This document shows positions 10,601 through 22,921 of a stretch of DNA of 64,000 nt, piece by piece (within the stretch, counting starts at the first letter, position 1; every line of letters starts with the position of its first letter). The stretch lies in NCBI GenBank assembly GCA_045837725.1, contig JBEWZL010000078.1:1-64000 (forward strand), written 5' to 3'. The translations under genes were made by a program, and so were the position numbers. A model generated the notes under the pieces. That model saw only the letters and a program-made list of their open reading frames with translations. It was not told the DNA's origin and did not search any database. This stretch comes from Vermamoeba vermiformis. Lineage: Eukaryota > Tubulinea > Echinamoebida.

Positions 10601-11485
10601 TCCAAAGTCCAAATGGATCTGTAGTTCGATAGGAACAAGAGTAGGTGCTCGATCCGACCAATATATGACACATATTTTTCCATTCGTTTCAGCTTCTTGG
10701 AAGTGTCAGCACGAGCCCACTTGCCTTGCTTCATGTCGTAGAAGAACATTTCGCCGTTCTTCTTGGCTCTTTCGTCCTCGTAACTTGCATAAGGTGCGTA
10801 TAGGAACATAATGTCCTCATTGAGTGCTATCATAAGTGGTTCGCGGCGATCATACGGGAGATTGCCATATTCTTCCGGATGTGAGTGCAAGATCTTGGCA
10901 TTGGTATCGAGAATGACCACGTGCATATCTTCGAAGCCATGTGCATTGTCGTAGTATACAATATTATCCTTTACAAGTGCAATTGCGTAATGTTCGGCTG
11001 CGTGCTGGTCGAGTTGAATTGAAGTGTCGCCCCATCTGCTTTGGATCGTGTCAAAAACATGCCAGTTATCTCCTTCCAACACCCAAATATCTGTGCCTAC
11101 TGCCACACCCTGTAATTTAGTGCTTTTGCACTTTGGCCTGGGCGCCGTTGTCTCGATCTGAGCCCAAGTGCCGGATGTCGTGTCAAATACTCTGATCGTG
11201 CCACAAGACACGTCGGTTGTTACTTCGTCCCATGGAATAGAACCGCCAAAATAATAGATTTTATCCTTGAGGGCAACGCTCAGGCTCTGGACGCGAGCGA
11301 GGGGTCCAACAATGTCGTTGGGAGATCGCAACGTAAAAATCTAAATTAAATATAATTAACTACTAGACGATAAATCATGAATTAATAAGACGCCCCTAAA
11401 TTATTATTATTCTCGATGCTAATTAATAATTTAATTTAAAATTTCCAAAAGAACCAAAACTGCGTACCAGTGATTTGTTGTTCAT
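7654..11485 (-). CDS. Kelch-DUF4419-LRR protein with two in-frame TGA codons
   Basis: Four exons join in phase: 11468-11485, 10381-11340, 9918-10332 and 7654-9857 (introns 127, 48 and 60 nt, all GT-AG), giving 1198 codons ending in TAA. Residues about 7-320 are Kelch-type beta-propeller repeats (KIYYFGG, DIWVLEGDNWHVFD). Residues about 330-690 match DUF4419 (VVLSPDIIFFTILCEIA; CGIPRIKVLGTKEDW; SGHMAVVTGWIAMFYV). The remainder is leucine-rich-repeat-like (ALEELSLAC, LKTLKIGG). Codons 1013 (8212-8214) and 1047 (8110-8112) are TGA, but LRR-like sequence continues in the same frame (LLNNKSLRTINLDSI) for over 150 codons to the TAA. Molecular role unknown; Kelch and LRR parts suggest protein binding. 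Confidence 0.8.
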
Positions 11486-11778
11486 TGTTGAGCTCAATTA
11501 ATTGTTATTGTAACAACTGGAGCGATTTTGCTTCCGACTGTTTCCGGGGTGAATCTGGATGCAGAGGGGTTTTGAACCTCGGGGGTGTTTCAACTGAAAA
11601 TCCGTCTAAAATTGTTAACAATGTCGGCATCGGCGACATTATTCTGGTTTATTTCTGACACGTTGTGACCGGTTAGAAGTCCTGATTTAATTTACTAAGT
11701 TTTTGCACGTGCAGCCAAAGCCCTAATTTTGCAGTACTACACCACAGCCATTCTAACGTGCTCGGATTTGAAAAATGT

Positions 11779-13417
11779 CTAATAACGCTCGTTCTCATTA
11801 TAACCCCTATCCAGGCAAATGTAGTACCACACGAGTTTAATGAGGTGGTTTGGCAGCTTAGTGATCGGTTTTAAACACTTCAAACTGTGAATATTGACGC
11901 GAGTAATTCTTTTGCGCTCGAACCAACGCATCATAACGTCATATGCATGCGGAGATGTGTCCTCGTAGTTAATCTTCTTTTCTACTTGGCGGAACAACTT
12001 CACGACTGTTTCTGTCGGAACTCTTCCGTAAAGATGTAGCGTGTATTTGGGCCCATGGCGGACGGTCAGGTCAATAGCCACAATTGACGGCAAATCTTTG
12101 TCCACGGGCAATGTGTAGCTCGGCATTCGAACTAACTGGTGCCTGTTATGCATATATATCAATAAACAATAATGTCAATGTTGATGTTCGTACCCAGGGA
12201 ATTCGGGTGGAGCGGATGTTATGTCTTCTCCGCTTAAAAAAGTTGCGCCAGCTTTGCAAATGAATAACGGCTCCAAGAGCTTTATAATCTTCTTAATAGA
12301 ACCCGTTTTGTAGCCGTTATTCTTCACTACGGTTGGACCGCTTCTCGGTGTGTTGGTGAACTCTTGCACGAAGAATTCTGAAGAAAAAAAAACGTTATTA
12401 ATTTGCTTCTCGAATACACTTCAGCGCTCAAAATTAAGTCGCGTTGTAAAAAGATCGTTACTTTTGCCGTTGAAGTTGTACTTGAGGTCAAACACAGAAT
12501 CGAAATTTTCAGCCAGCTCTGTGTTCATTAACTCTTCGAGCTGTTGCTTGTGCTTGCTATATACGATGATTTCTTCGAGCTGTTTGAATAGTGCAGGCGA
12601 AGTGCGCGTCTGAAATTCAATAGGCAGGCTATTTCTCGTCTTAATTGTGGCATTGATGTCGCCTTCAGAGTTGATAAAAAGATCGCTGAATATGCAGTGT
12701 TGCAGCCAATGATGAACTTTCAGTGAAATTCCGTCAAAATTATCGTGTTCCTCTTCTCCTATTTTGGGCATTACGAACTTCGCTGCGGCAATCAATTTCT
12801 GCAGCCGATCAACAGTATCGCGATCAATAATGGTAATACTGTCGTGTAGCTCCGATCTACTCAAGGTTGAGTAGACTATAGCAGGTGCGTCTGTTGGCTG
12901 GATCTTCACTGAAAAAATAGCCTGATCTCTGAAATAATTTGATTGTTTGGTATTTTCGTTCAAAATACTGTTGAACTCCAATAAAAATGCCTGAAGGTCC
13001 GGCAAACTATTGAACAAGCCACGCTTAAGGTGCACTCGACAGGGTGTTGCATATTGCTGTTTGTAGCTTAACAACACGAAGCGAGCTAGAAATGAATTTT
13101 GTTAACTTAAAAATTAGGTTAATGTATGTACTGCTTACCCATTCCACCGTTGAGAGAGAATACGCTACGTTCTTCATTGTAGTTGTACGCTGTTGAAGTG
13201 TGCTCGATGATGAGAATTTTCGGATGCGCGATCAGATGTCGTAATTTTTTGTGCCAAAAGCGATTTGCCAAACAAAATGACCACACTGCTTGCAATGAAG
13301 TATCGCGAATAATTATTTGCACGAGCTCTTCTGGTAATAAACCAACAGAACCTGAGAAACTATTAAATTTGTGTATAAAAAAGAAGGGATGCGGCTGGAT
13401 TTACCTTGCCAGTCCAT
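11779..13417 (-). CDS. F-box-like protein of unknown specificity
   Basis: Five exons join cleanly: 13405-13417, 13139-13351, 12462-13085, 12194-12377 and 11779-12142. The four introns are 53, 53, 84 and 51 nt and all are GT-AG. The product is 465 residues ending in TAG. The start (MDWQGSVGLLPEELVQIII...) reads as an N-terminal F-box (LLPEELVQIIIRDTSLQAVW), the segment by which such proteins contact SKP1 in SCF ubiquitin ligases. The rest has no family I recognise; it includes a basic, aromatic C-terminal segment (WFERKRITRVNIHSLKCL). Probably a lineage-specific substrate receptor, by inference from the F-box only. Confidence 0.75.
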
Positions 13418-14602
13418 TTTCACCAAATCCTTTGCTGTTTTACACGTGCAATCTTGTAAAAGATGATCGCGTTGTGCAGGCAGGGCGCGAAATTTGGTCC
13501 GAACTTGGAAAATGATAAGAATTACCTATCCCAAGCTGCGAAGTTCACAAACGGTCTGATCGCTGAACACGAAAAATTAAACTATGCTAAAAGGCTTAGG
13601 ACTCAATTAGTAGCCTCCCAAGCGTTGGTGTTCGTGCAATGAATTTTTCTGGTTCGTCGTGGAAGCAGCCAGACCGAAATTGGAAACGCACAGCTGGTGA
13701 ATCGAAATGCTTAACAAATATAATATTATTACGATAGTGAGTAAGCTAGTTACAACAAACAAGGAAATCAGGCTGAAATTGCTTTGGTGTAACTTGCTTC
13801 AGCTCGGCGCCTTATTTCTGATCGAGAGTCACCCCTAAAGCTGAAATTCTGTAAAAAAATTATTTAAAAATAAATAATAAATAATTGAGGCAAAAGGGCT
13901 GGAAGTCGATTAGTCAAGATTTGATCCGAATTGAAAATAATTTTAAAATTTAGTTGAACACCAAAAGTAGTGCCACGCTTACAATTACGTCTTCTTCCAT
14001 TTTTATTCAATATTTTAATTGTATAAAAAAATCTGCAGCTCACCTCGGCACATTTACAGAAGATCGAACAAGTCAGTACGTCAACCGCATTAGAACACGT
14101 GCAATGTATCTTGCTCTGTATTCAGAATACTTACGAGCTCGATATTACACGACCAGAGCCTTGCATTGTTCATCAATACGCAGAACCATTAAACATATGA
14201 TCGCCATGCCAAAAATGGAAGTAAACCATAAGAATAGCAAGCAACCTTCAAATTACCTTGTACAGCAACTTGAGTATGATAAAAAGAAACTTTCGCTAAT
14301 TCATTTTAATTTTACTAAATAATTATCTGGCTGTTGTAAAAGTGCGAAGTACTTGAATGGGAAACGCTTTCCGCTCTACGAATAGGAGGAAGGACGAATT
14401 ATTTAACTGACCAGTCACGTACCTACCCAAGTGACGAAACAAAAGCTTTTCAGACTCACTGTGTGCTTTATTTAACAATTTCTGAATGTTCGTGCCTTTT
14501 TTACTGTTTGCATCTTTCGATTTTACGTGCCTTTTAACGTTTCTTTCGTCTACGTTGTTGTTTGATACCACAAGAAGTATTTCGGCAATTTCTTATTTAA
14601 TT
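13418..14602. other. Intergenic region without a supported gene
   Basis: About 1.2 kb between two divergent F-box genes. Several short open frames exist on both strands but are AT-rich, have no recognisable motif and no consistent splice partners. It must hold the two promoters. Nothing else supported. Confidence 0.5.
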
Positions 14603-15720
14603 ATGGAAGAAAAAAACGATGCAATATTTCATTTTGAAGAGCTACCGCTGGAACTTCAAGAACACATCCTCATCCGCTGCGACGCTAAAACACTTACAGC
14701 CTCGATGCCACCGTTATCGAAATTTATTAATGCATTAGTATACGAAGGAAGTGTTTGGCGCGCTAAATGCAGAGATTATTTTCCAGAGTCAGATTGGGTT
14801 TTAAAAAAATTAGACGAGACTTGGAGGCAATTTTATTTGCGTAGTAAGTTTCTATATAATAACGGTTTACTATCCAATATCTTCTACGACGATTAAAAGA
14901 CTTGCCCGAAAAATTCGGAATCTTCGTTTTTGTCTCAATTAAATACCCGCTTGTCGCAAATAATTATGTTAATAAACATATTTTTAAATTAAAATCGCAG
15001 ATACGTCTTTTGATTGGACTCTCCCTGTTGAAAAGTGGTCTGAAGAGCAATTGGCGGAATGGGCACGTGTCAATATAACTAAAGACACCACACCGCAGCT
15101 TGATTGGCACCAGAGACGAGTTGCGATTTGGGTGCGAAAAGTCTTGAACTTTTCCGTCGAAGCCCTTATTACGTACCAAAGATTCGAAGATCTTTTAGAT
15201 GATTTCAAAGAATATACAGAGCAGAAGAGGATTTCAAAGCTGTTATTGCGGAAGTTGTGGGCTGAGATCGAAATAATGAAGAAGTCTGTAACAAGTAGAA
15301 TTGGACACCAAGGCACTTCTTGTTTATTCAAAAGTTGAAGACCTTCTTCAAGATTACAAAAACACTATTGCGCAGGAGAAGATTCAGCCCAGTTCATTGC
15401 GGAAGTTGTGGGATGAGCCAAAAAACTGAAGCCAAAGAAGCATTATATCGTTCAGCACAAATAACCACACTAAAGCCCTATTTCAACTGATCCTCACGGG
15501 AGTTTCAACGACATTTTTACCACTCGATCTTGGAAAGAGCGCAAAACAGCCAAGCACTGGTGGCTGGTACGTGGCTACCCTGCGACTGTTCCCCCACGAG
15601 CGTAATCAAGGGGAAAAGTGGGCACCAATGACGGTCCTTACGAAGAAATATTGTCTAGAAGTTCCCGTTGGTGTGATGGGTGAGTGGAACGAGCCGGAAG
15701 AAGGGTTGGTGGGTGTTTAA
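14603..15720 (+). CDS. F-box protein with a duplicated C-terminal segment, one frame break and one in-frame TGA
   Basis: Exon 1 (14603-14843) encodes MEEKNDAIFHFEELPLELQ..., with an F-box-like LPLELQEHILIRCDAKTL. A 157-nt intron follows and exon 2 starts at 15001 (FDWTLPVEKWSEEQLAEW, resembling a SAM-type start). The segment FEDLLDDFKEYTEQKRISK...LRKLW is followed by a diverged second copy, VEDLLQDYKNTIAQEKIQP...LRKLW. That copy lies one base out of register with the first, so a one-base shift occurs around 15285-15305. After the second copy an in-frame TGA (15427-15429) is followed by 96 more open codons (GGWYVATLRLFPHERNQGE) ending in TAA at 15718-15720. Sequence error, decay or recoding are all possible. 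Confidence 0.55.
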
Positions 15721-15938
15721 ACCATTGCGAAATCATCATTGTCTGACCTCAGTTAATAATAGCCACATGGTGCTGTGTTGAGAATAAAACAAGAAGAATT
15801 ATTTTCTGTTACAACTATTACCTACATTATTGTAAACCACCAAAAACGACTTGAAAATGTAAAATCGATAAATACTATTCTACGAAATAAAAACACTTCT
15901 ATTAACTCTAATATGTACAAAAAAGGACCGAAAATAAA

Positions 15939-18595
15939 TTAAACAATTTGCATGCGATTCCAAGGCTTAGCTGAAAACACGCCGAACACGCTAGTGAAGC
16001 CCTGCACTGTCGCTTGCACTGTCTGCGTGTTCACTTTCAACGATTTTGAACTGCGATTGATAATGCCGCCACCAATGGCCACTGGTCCAATTTCACCCGC
16101 GGCGAAAAATCCAGCGATTGAAAGCTGCGGGAACGTGCGCTACAATAATTAAATGGTTAGATAGGTATAATTAGTGTTTATATGAAGCTAGGACGTACCT
16201 TAAATAGCGTTGAATCGACGTTTGGTTTGTTGTAAAAATCTTTGCCACGTGCTGTACATTGGAACAATAGGCCACCGAGAATAGCGTCACTTGAACTGTT
16301 CTTCATTTGATTGCGTGCAAAGGCTTGTAAGCCATGTGACACATCTATACAAAGCAGTGTTAGTATTGTTCGGTCCATCCAGATCCAGGTCTATTTTACC
16401 ATGTTCGGATGCCTGTGGATCCAACACAAATAACTGTACATAATGGTTCTCGATCTTAGGATACGAAACGACCATGTGCTGATCGAGTGTGATCTTGAGT
16501 ATCGCGTGTAATGTGAATTCATCTACGGGTGAGTCATCGGGATTGAGCGGATCTGGCTTTGAGGGCGGACGAGGGCTAATTCCAATGAATATTTGTCGAT
16601 TCTAAAATAGTGTAACATTAATTTCCATCGATATACTTTCACGTGGTAAGATTTATAATTTTTGTCATTGTCCAAATGAATCACAGAAGGGACCAGTATC
16701 AAGGAACATGTCAAAAATGTCACCATCAAAGTGTCACTTTGTGCACCGATACGTACCTGCATGCTTTCATCGTGTTCGTACACGTCGAGCAGTAAATTGG
16801 CCGGGACTAGCTTGCTCGGGTTCTCAGGGTCATGCTTCTCGAGCTCCATGATCGTGCTTTTCTCGCCGTGCGTCACTTTGTAGACAGGCGTCAAAGGCTT
16901 GCAGCCACGTGCAGACATGCCGTTCAAATCTATTGCCCCACCAATCGCCAGGCCCACTATGCCACTACGATGAACGAACTTGAGCTCGCGATTATCGTTC
17001 AACAAGAACAACACAATGTCGTCTGTCTCGTAGCCCGATGCAAAGCCACCAACGATGACACTCCGTTGACGCGCTTCTTGCAGCTTTGTGACGTAGGTGT
17101 GCGCCCCTCGCGAGGGTACAGCTATCGAATGACACGTGTCAACAAGCAATGTCACTACGAAGTCCGGTCCAAATACGTACCTAATACGACAAACGAGGTC
17201 CAATCAATTTCATTGGCAGAATCGATCTCCATCGACACTTTCATTGAGTGCAGCATCGCTCGTTGTTTGCTGTTTCGTTTCGGTTTGTTTCGTTCAGCGC
17301 TGCTATTCAGTTTGAACTCTTCATCGCCGGCAAGGTCTTCGTGATCGCTGTCCTTGGCTGGCGGATAAATCTGGATTTGATTGTTGTACGCAGCTTTTGA
17401 AATAATTTTCTCGGCCACGGAATAGGCTTGAATTTCAACATCGGGTAATTTTGCCTAAGGAAGATTTGTTAGTCTATTCAACCAAGTATAAATGCTCACA
17501 ATTAATTTAATATGATTGTATTTGTTTTGTTGGGAAAAGGCCCATAGAACGAAGGCTCAAAAAAATCAAATTTGAAATTGAAACGTAAAAACAAAGGTAA
17601 TCTTTCTAAATTTGGCAAAAAAAATGGTCTTGATAGTATTAAGTAACGTACCAAAGTTATTGAAACAGCTGGCTGACCATCTTCAATTTCATGCGGCAGA
17701 TGTGTTTCATGGTGCGTACCAATAACACCAACAGCGGAACATCCAATGAGTTGAAATCCACTGCTAGGCACTCGCGCGGTAATTAGGTCCTTAAGGGAAT
17801 TGAATTCTTCGTAATAGAACGACGAAACAAATAAAAATCCGACATTCGGCCTAAAGACAGAAAGGAATAATTATTGATGCGGTTTTCGAAATTCTCGTTC
17901 TTTATATGTGAATAAATAATATGTCCTTATTAAGGATGAAGGATATAATGACTTTTTAAGCTTTGATGAGCATCTTTAAATCGGATGTGTTCCGAAAATT
18001 TAGTTACAATCCGCCGCATTACGCAGAAAATCGATCATTGCATTAAATCGATATTATGACCCATAATGAATGATAAGATTGTCAAATTAACTAATTATTT
18101 AACGAAATTAATGCAATGTGACAACTTTTTTTGAATTGCAAAGTCCCATTGAAGTTACATTATCGATCTATCAAGCTTGAAATATAGTATAATATATCTT
18201 ACCTCGAGTGCAATCGCCTATCTAGGTTATCGAAACATTCTTTGACTGCTGTAGCAAGATCTTGATTTTGCGATAGCGTTGAAACCCACGCAGAGCGCTC
18301 AAGTAAACGTTTGACGATAAAACTCCATCGCCTATTAACCTACGAATACTATAGTATAAATACGAGTTATGACGATCGAATTTAAATAGAGGACGATGTG
18401 TCCGGTCCCAGTGTGAACTAGTTTTGAAAGATCTGAGTACTGTAAGAAAAAGAAGGCCACGCGACCTTCTAATATTATGGAAATTATACATACCGTTGCT
18501 ACCATGCTTAACTCACGCCAGTTGAGCCACTCCATAATATTGATAATAATTTCTGGAGGGATTTGATCCATTAAAAGGACTTGAGTTTGCTCCAT
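15939..18595 (-). CDS. F-box and FIST domain protein, FBXO22-like
   Basis: Transcribed from an ATG at 18595 to a TAA at 15939-15941 through about seven exons. The first exon is an F-box (MDQIPPEIIINIMEWLNWRELSMVATV). A 352-nt intron (17851-18202) precedes the exon starting RPNVGFLFVSSFYYEEF. The middle matches FIST_N (VVTLLVDTCHS, IVGGFASGYETDDIVLFL, GIVGLAIGGAIDLNG). The end matches FIST_C (LLFQCTARGKDFYNK, LSIAGFFAAGEIGPVAIG). The same architecture is found in FBXO22, an SCF substrate receptor. A Lys/Arg/Glu-rich insert separates the FIST_N start from its core. All blocks are present, so it is probably functional. Confidence 0.85.
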
Positions 18596-19335
18596 GTTAT
18601 GATGCGCTCTAACGCACGTTGTTAGTACCTTAATAAATATAATCATGATATTTCGAATTACGCGCACGCAATTTGAAATCAACTTCGGTACGACGGATCT
18701 CGATAATAAATTAATTTTGAGCTTACTTGAATTTCTTGCGCGGAGGTTCGGCCATAGAATACCACTGTGTTACTCTATAAACGCGTTGATAACATTAGCG
18801 GCAGAAAATAGTCAGAAGCAACTGGAACCTCGAAAAATTGCTTAATTTGGAATTTCTCGTGCGTGCTGATTTAATTTTCAGCTTTACTTGTTAGCAACAC
18901 GATAGCATCATGCATGAAAATCATTTTGGTACTATCAAAGTCAAAAATATGACATGGCAATACCGCGGATCACCGCGGAAAAGACAAATCCAACTGTGGT
19001 TCGGTTGAATATGAAGATATCGTTCTGTCCATTCATGCTCAAACATGATCGTATTGTATCAATCTTTTAGCGGGCCAATTTACAAATTATCTCTTGGTAA
19101 CGCACTTTATTCTCCGATCTCGATCTGAATTCTAGCATTAAATGTGAATGCGCTCCTAAGGTTCTATTTCATGTACTCATTAATATTACACAATAGTCGT
19201 ATTATCTCCTATCTCAATTCGTCAACTCCAATGCTGCTGCTTTGTCCTAATTTTTTCGCGGTTTGAATACGCTGCCGAATTTTCGTTCTCAAAAACAAAT
19301 TGTTATTACTTTATAGTGTTAAACACAACGCCAAT
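18596..19335. other. Divergent intergenic region
   Basis: 740 bp between the start codons of the FBXO22-like gene (minus) and the RhoGEF gene (plus). AT-rich with no open frame that carries a motif. Expected to hold both promoters. Confidence 0.5.
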
Positions 19336-22233
19336 ATGGAGGATCACGAACCTAATATTGATAATTCAAACGAATCATCAGAAATCAGTGCTGAAAATAT
19401 TGCGCAAGATCGCAAAGTGGAAATTGCACCAATTGAAACAGAAATTACAGACGATAATATAGAAAATAATAATGAGGAGGATGACGTACGTAATAACGAT
19501 ACATTTAATTCCCAAAATTGACAGTGTCGATCTAACATTTTTATTTATTTTCAGAAGCGTCTAGAGTCAATAATTATAATCCAAGCGCGTATTAGGACTA
19601 AAATAGCGCAAAATAAACTATCAGAACTATTTGGTAAGTTAATGAACCATTCTAAAAATGATTCTTAATTCAGATCCCGCTAGAAAATAATTGAAATATC
19701 ATTCAACTCAGCTATCTTATTTACCTCGTACTAACAATAATATTTATAATATTAAGCACGATACATCCGATTCAGAAATAAAGTTGCAGATGAGATCCTT
19801 CAAACCGAAGAAAGTTACGTCCACGGACTTCGTACATTATTAGGCGTAAGTAATTATAATGAACTACTACATAAGCGACTTTATTAAGGCATAGTAATCA
19901 ATTTGTATGCGTCATTTGTGACACTTTATTGACAAGTCGCATTCTTAACTGAACTTCAATTAAATAATTATAAAATTCAGTAATAATTTAAAAAATTACT
20001 TTTGTACTACCTTATTTCGCTTTAATTAAGCATGGAACATTTCGTTTAATTAAATATTTTCTATTTTTAGGTCTACGTGCAGCCACTACGATCAATGGCC
20101 GCGACGCCAACGCCCGTTTTGACCCAACAAGAAGTGGACCAGTTGTTTTCTAATTTAGAAATAATTTTAAACTTAAATATGGAGCTGCTCAAAGAAATCA
20201 AATTGCGCATGGCCGTGTGGACCAATTCGCAGAAGATTGGCGACGTATTCTTGAAGATGGTATGACTAATTCATATATATTATGATAGTACCCGTCGGGC
20301 TAAGTATAAATTTATAGGCATCGTTCTTTAAAATGTACTCGGTGTATTGCCACGATTATGAAAAGTCAGTGGTGCTCATCAAACAAAAAACCAAAGAAAA
20401 TCCTCAATTCGTTCAGTTTTTAGAAGTAAGTCCTTGGCACTCTTATTATTATCACTTAATTAATATTATTATCGTCGTTTAAAGCCATTCTGCTGCGCTT
20501 TAATAATTGATTCAATTTTTTAAGTATTCTTTGTTTGACATAATTAATGTTGTTTATCATTACAGACAGCGTCGAGTGTGTTAGATGATCCTATGACCAT
20601 GACAAAAGACCGCGCTGACTTCTCATTATCAAGTTTTCTAATTATGCCTATTCAACGGTACGTGCCCCTATAATCTAAATCTATCATACCTATAATTTAT
20701 TAACTGTTTTTATTCAGAGTGCCAAGATATATTTTGTTATTAAAGGTAAATACAGGAATGTGACACGTTTGACACGCTGTTGACACTCTGACATGTAGGA
20801 ATTGTTGAAGTACACGTGGCCGACACACCCCGATTACAACAACATTAAACAAGCACTGGATCAGTTGCAAGAAGTCGCTAATCACGTCAATGACAGCATC
20901 AAACAGGCCACGCGCATGGATCAACTTTTGCGCATTGAACAGGCATTTGGGTGGCAACTGGTACGCTCAAAAACAATATTATATCGATTATATCAACATT
21001 ATCTAATTATATTATAAATAGAATTTGATGGATCCTGCTCGTAAATTTGTGCGCGAAGGTCGATTGATGAAAGTGACGAGCAGATTTGTCGTCGAAACTT
21101 ATTACTTCTTATTTAACGATATGCTCATATACGCATATAAAAAGAATCTAGGTGCCAACTTCACGCCTAAAGGTAGGTTAGACCACTCTATATTTATAAC
21201 CTTACTAAACGGCTGATAGGCAAAGTACCTATGGGAACCACTTGGATCCGAGACTTGCCGGACTCAGATGGTAAGATCAATAGTCAATATGAAGTATATC
21301 TAATAGTATATCTATAGATTTACAAAACGCATGGCAAATTGTTGGTGTGAAAAAGACGTACACGGTGTTTGCTGCCTCGCCAAAAGAGAAACAAGAATGG
21401 ATGAAAGACATGAACCAAGTCATTGAACAATTAGTCGCACTAGACCCGAACCTCGTTAACAAGCGAAGCACTCAAATTCAGACCACAAAACGTATTACTA
21501 GGTAAGCCTTAGGCCCTTCGACCACACGTAAGACGTACCTTCTGACCAACTTATTTTCAGTTTCTTTTGGAAGATGTTCACAGTCGCACCTGAAAAATTA
21601 CAAGCCGAGGTGAGCACTTGATATTGCGTAAACATGAACGGGATAGAGCAATTACTAATGTTTGTGCAGCCGAACCAAGTTGAGAACGAAGAGCGGTTGA
21701 CACGTGACCGACCAAGTAAAATCGACAAACAGCACTTAAAGTCAGTGCGATCATTAGAAGATGATTCAATTAGTGCTTCAGAGTCATCACTGAGCCGAAC
21801 AGTTAGTCCTCGTTCTTCGCTCCAGCCAGGCACTACACTCAGTGCAACAAGTCCAACAGGCTCAGTAGTGCATGATCCCCTCAGTACTAACACTGCATTA
21901 GATACCGCGGAGAACAAACAAACCAATCAGGATGCACCCCTCAACAGCAACACAGACACAGACTCAATCAAAGTTGTCACGGCATACAACGCGCCGTTCA
22001 GCTACACGTCCAACACAGCGTCCTCAAGCGCACTGCCGCAGCCCACTCAGACCTCTCCGTCGTCACGGCCTGGATCGACGCGTGTTGTGCCGCAAGACTC
22101 GCTGCGAGCACCGTTGTTAGCGGACTCCGAGGACATGCGCTACAACGCCATGGAGCGCGGTCAAGGCTATACTGTAGGCATGCAACACAAGCCGATAGAG
22201 CCTGGTTGTTGTGCTTCGTGTAATATAATGTAA
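19336..22233 (+). CDS. RhoGEF (DH-PH) protein with IQ-like motif and C-terminal CaaX box
   Basis: A gene of about a dozen exons. The N-terminus is acidic (first ATG 19336; one at 19300 is also in frame). An IQ-like segment follows (IIIIQARIRTKIAQNKL). The DH domain begins ADEILQTEESYVHGLRTLL and includes SFLIMPIQRVPRYILLLKELLKYT, the most conserved DH helix. The PH domain starts REGRLMKVTSRFVVETYYFLFNDMLIYAYK and ends with KEKQEWMKDMNQVIEQL. The tail is Ser/Thr/Pro-rich and finishes ...GCCASCNIM before TAA. Cys-Asn-Ile-Met is a prenylation CaaX box with nearby cysteines suited to palmitoylation. It likely activates Rho-family GTPases at membranes. Some boundaries were inferred only from reading frame. 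Confidence 0.85.
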
Positions 22234-22438
22234 TTTTTTTTGAACGTAGCTTTGGCTGCAAGATCTGACCGCTTTTGTTGTTTGTGACCGTTGTGGTAAG
22301 ATTTTTGTTACGCATCTGCATCTGGCTTCGTATTGTGTTTGTTGAAATTTTGAAATGAGAAATTTATTACAAGAGGTATGTGGATATTAAGTTAATAATA
22401 GTGACTGTTCGTGGTTTGATCAAGATGAGCTGAATCTA

Positions 22439-22921
22439 CTATTGTTTCTTCTCTTTTGCTAGTTGTTTTTGTTCTTTACGAATAGCATTATCACGTGCAT
22501 ATAACATTCGTCCTACACCATCGTGGCAGTGGTGGCGTTTCTGCAGATCGAGGTTAAAAATAATTATTTGAGAAATATCAAATCCACTTCAGATATCCTA
22601 ATAACACGCAATTTTGATTGTAATAATAGTACGTAATATTGAATAATATTTATGCACGATTATTTAGCGTGTGGTAATTATTTTAAAGAATATTTATTAT
22701 TTAGGCCAGTTTTTTTATCTGCAGTAGCACGGTGACCATTAGTATTATTATTATTATTTATATTATTATGAACGTAATTATGCGATATTTGATCAATAAT
22801 ACAATTATAACAACGGATGTTGCATGTGACTTACTCGTCCAGTAACCAAGCTGGCAGCGCTGTACAAAAGAGTTGGGACGCACAATAAAGTAACAATAGT
22901 AGCACCAGAAATGATGGTCAT
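22439..22921 (-). CDS. Small single-span membrane protein, 62 residues
   Basis: Exon 1 (22835-22921) encodes 29 residues, MTIISGATIVTLLCVPTLLY..., mostly one hydrophobic helix. A 294-nt GT-AG intron separates it from exon 2 (22439-22540), which encodes a basic tail (KRHHCHDGVGRMLYARDNAI..., ending KQLAKEKKQ) and TAG. Phase and both splice sites agree. The basic tail after the helix predicts a type of small integral membrane protein with a cytosolic C-terminus. Family not recognised; organelle unknown. Confidence 0.6.

Noticed and set aside
13954-14322. 122-codon plus-strand open frame
   Set aside because: AT-rich, no motif, no splice partners and no homology I can recognise.
7268-15429. Selenocysteine at the in-frame TGA codons
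   Set aside because: The codons lie in LRR, transporter or unknown segments without redox motifs. I saw no SECIS-like element, though I could not fold the 3' regions systematically.
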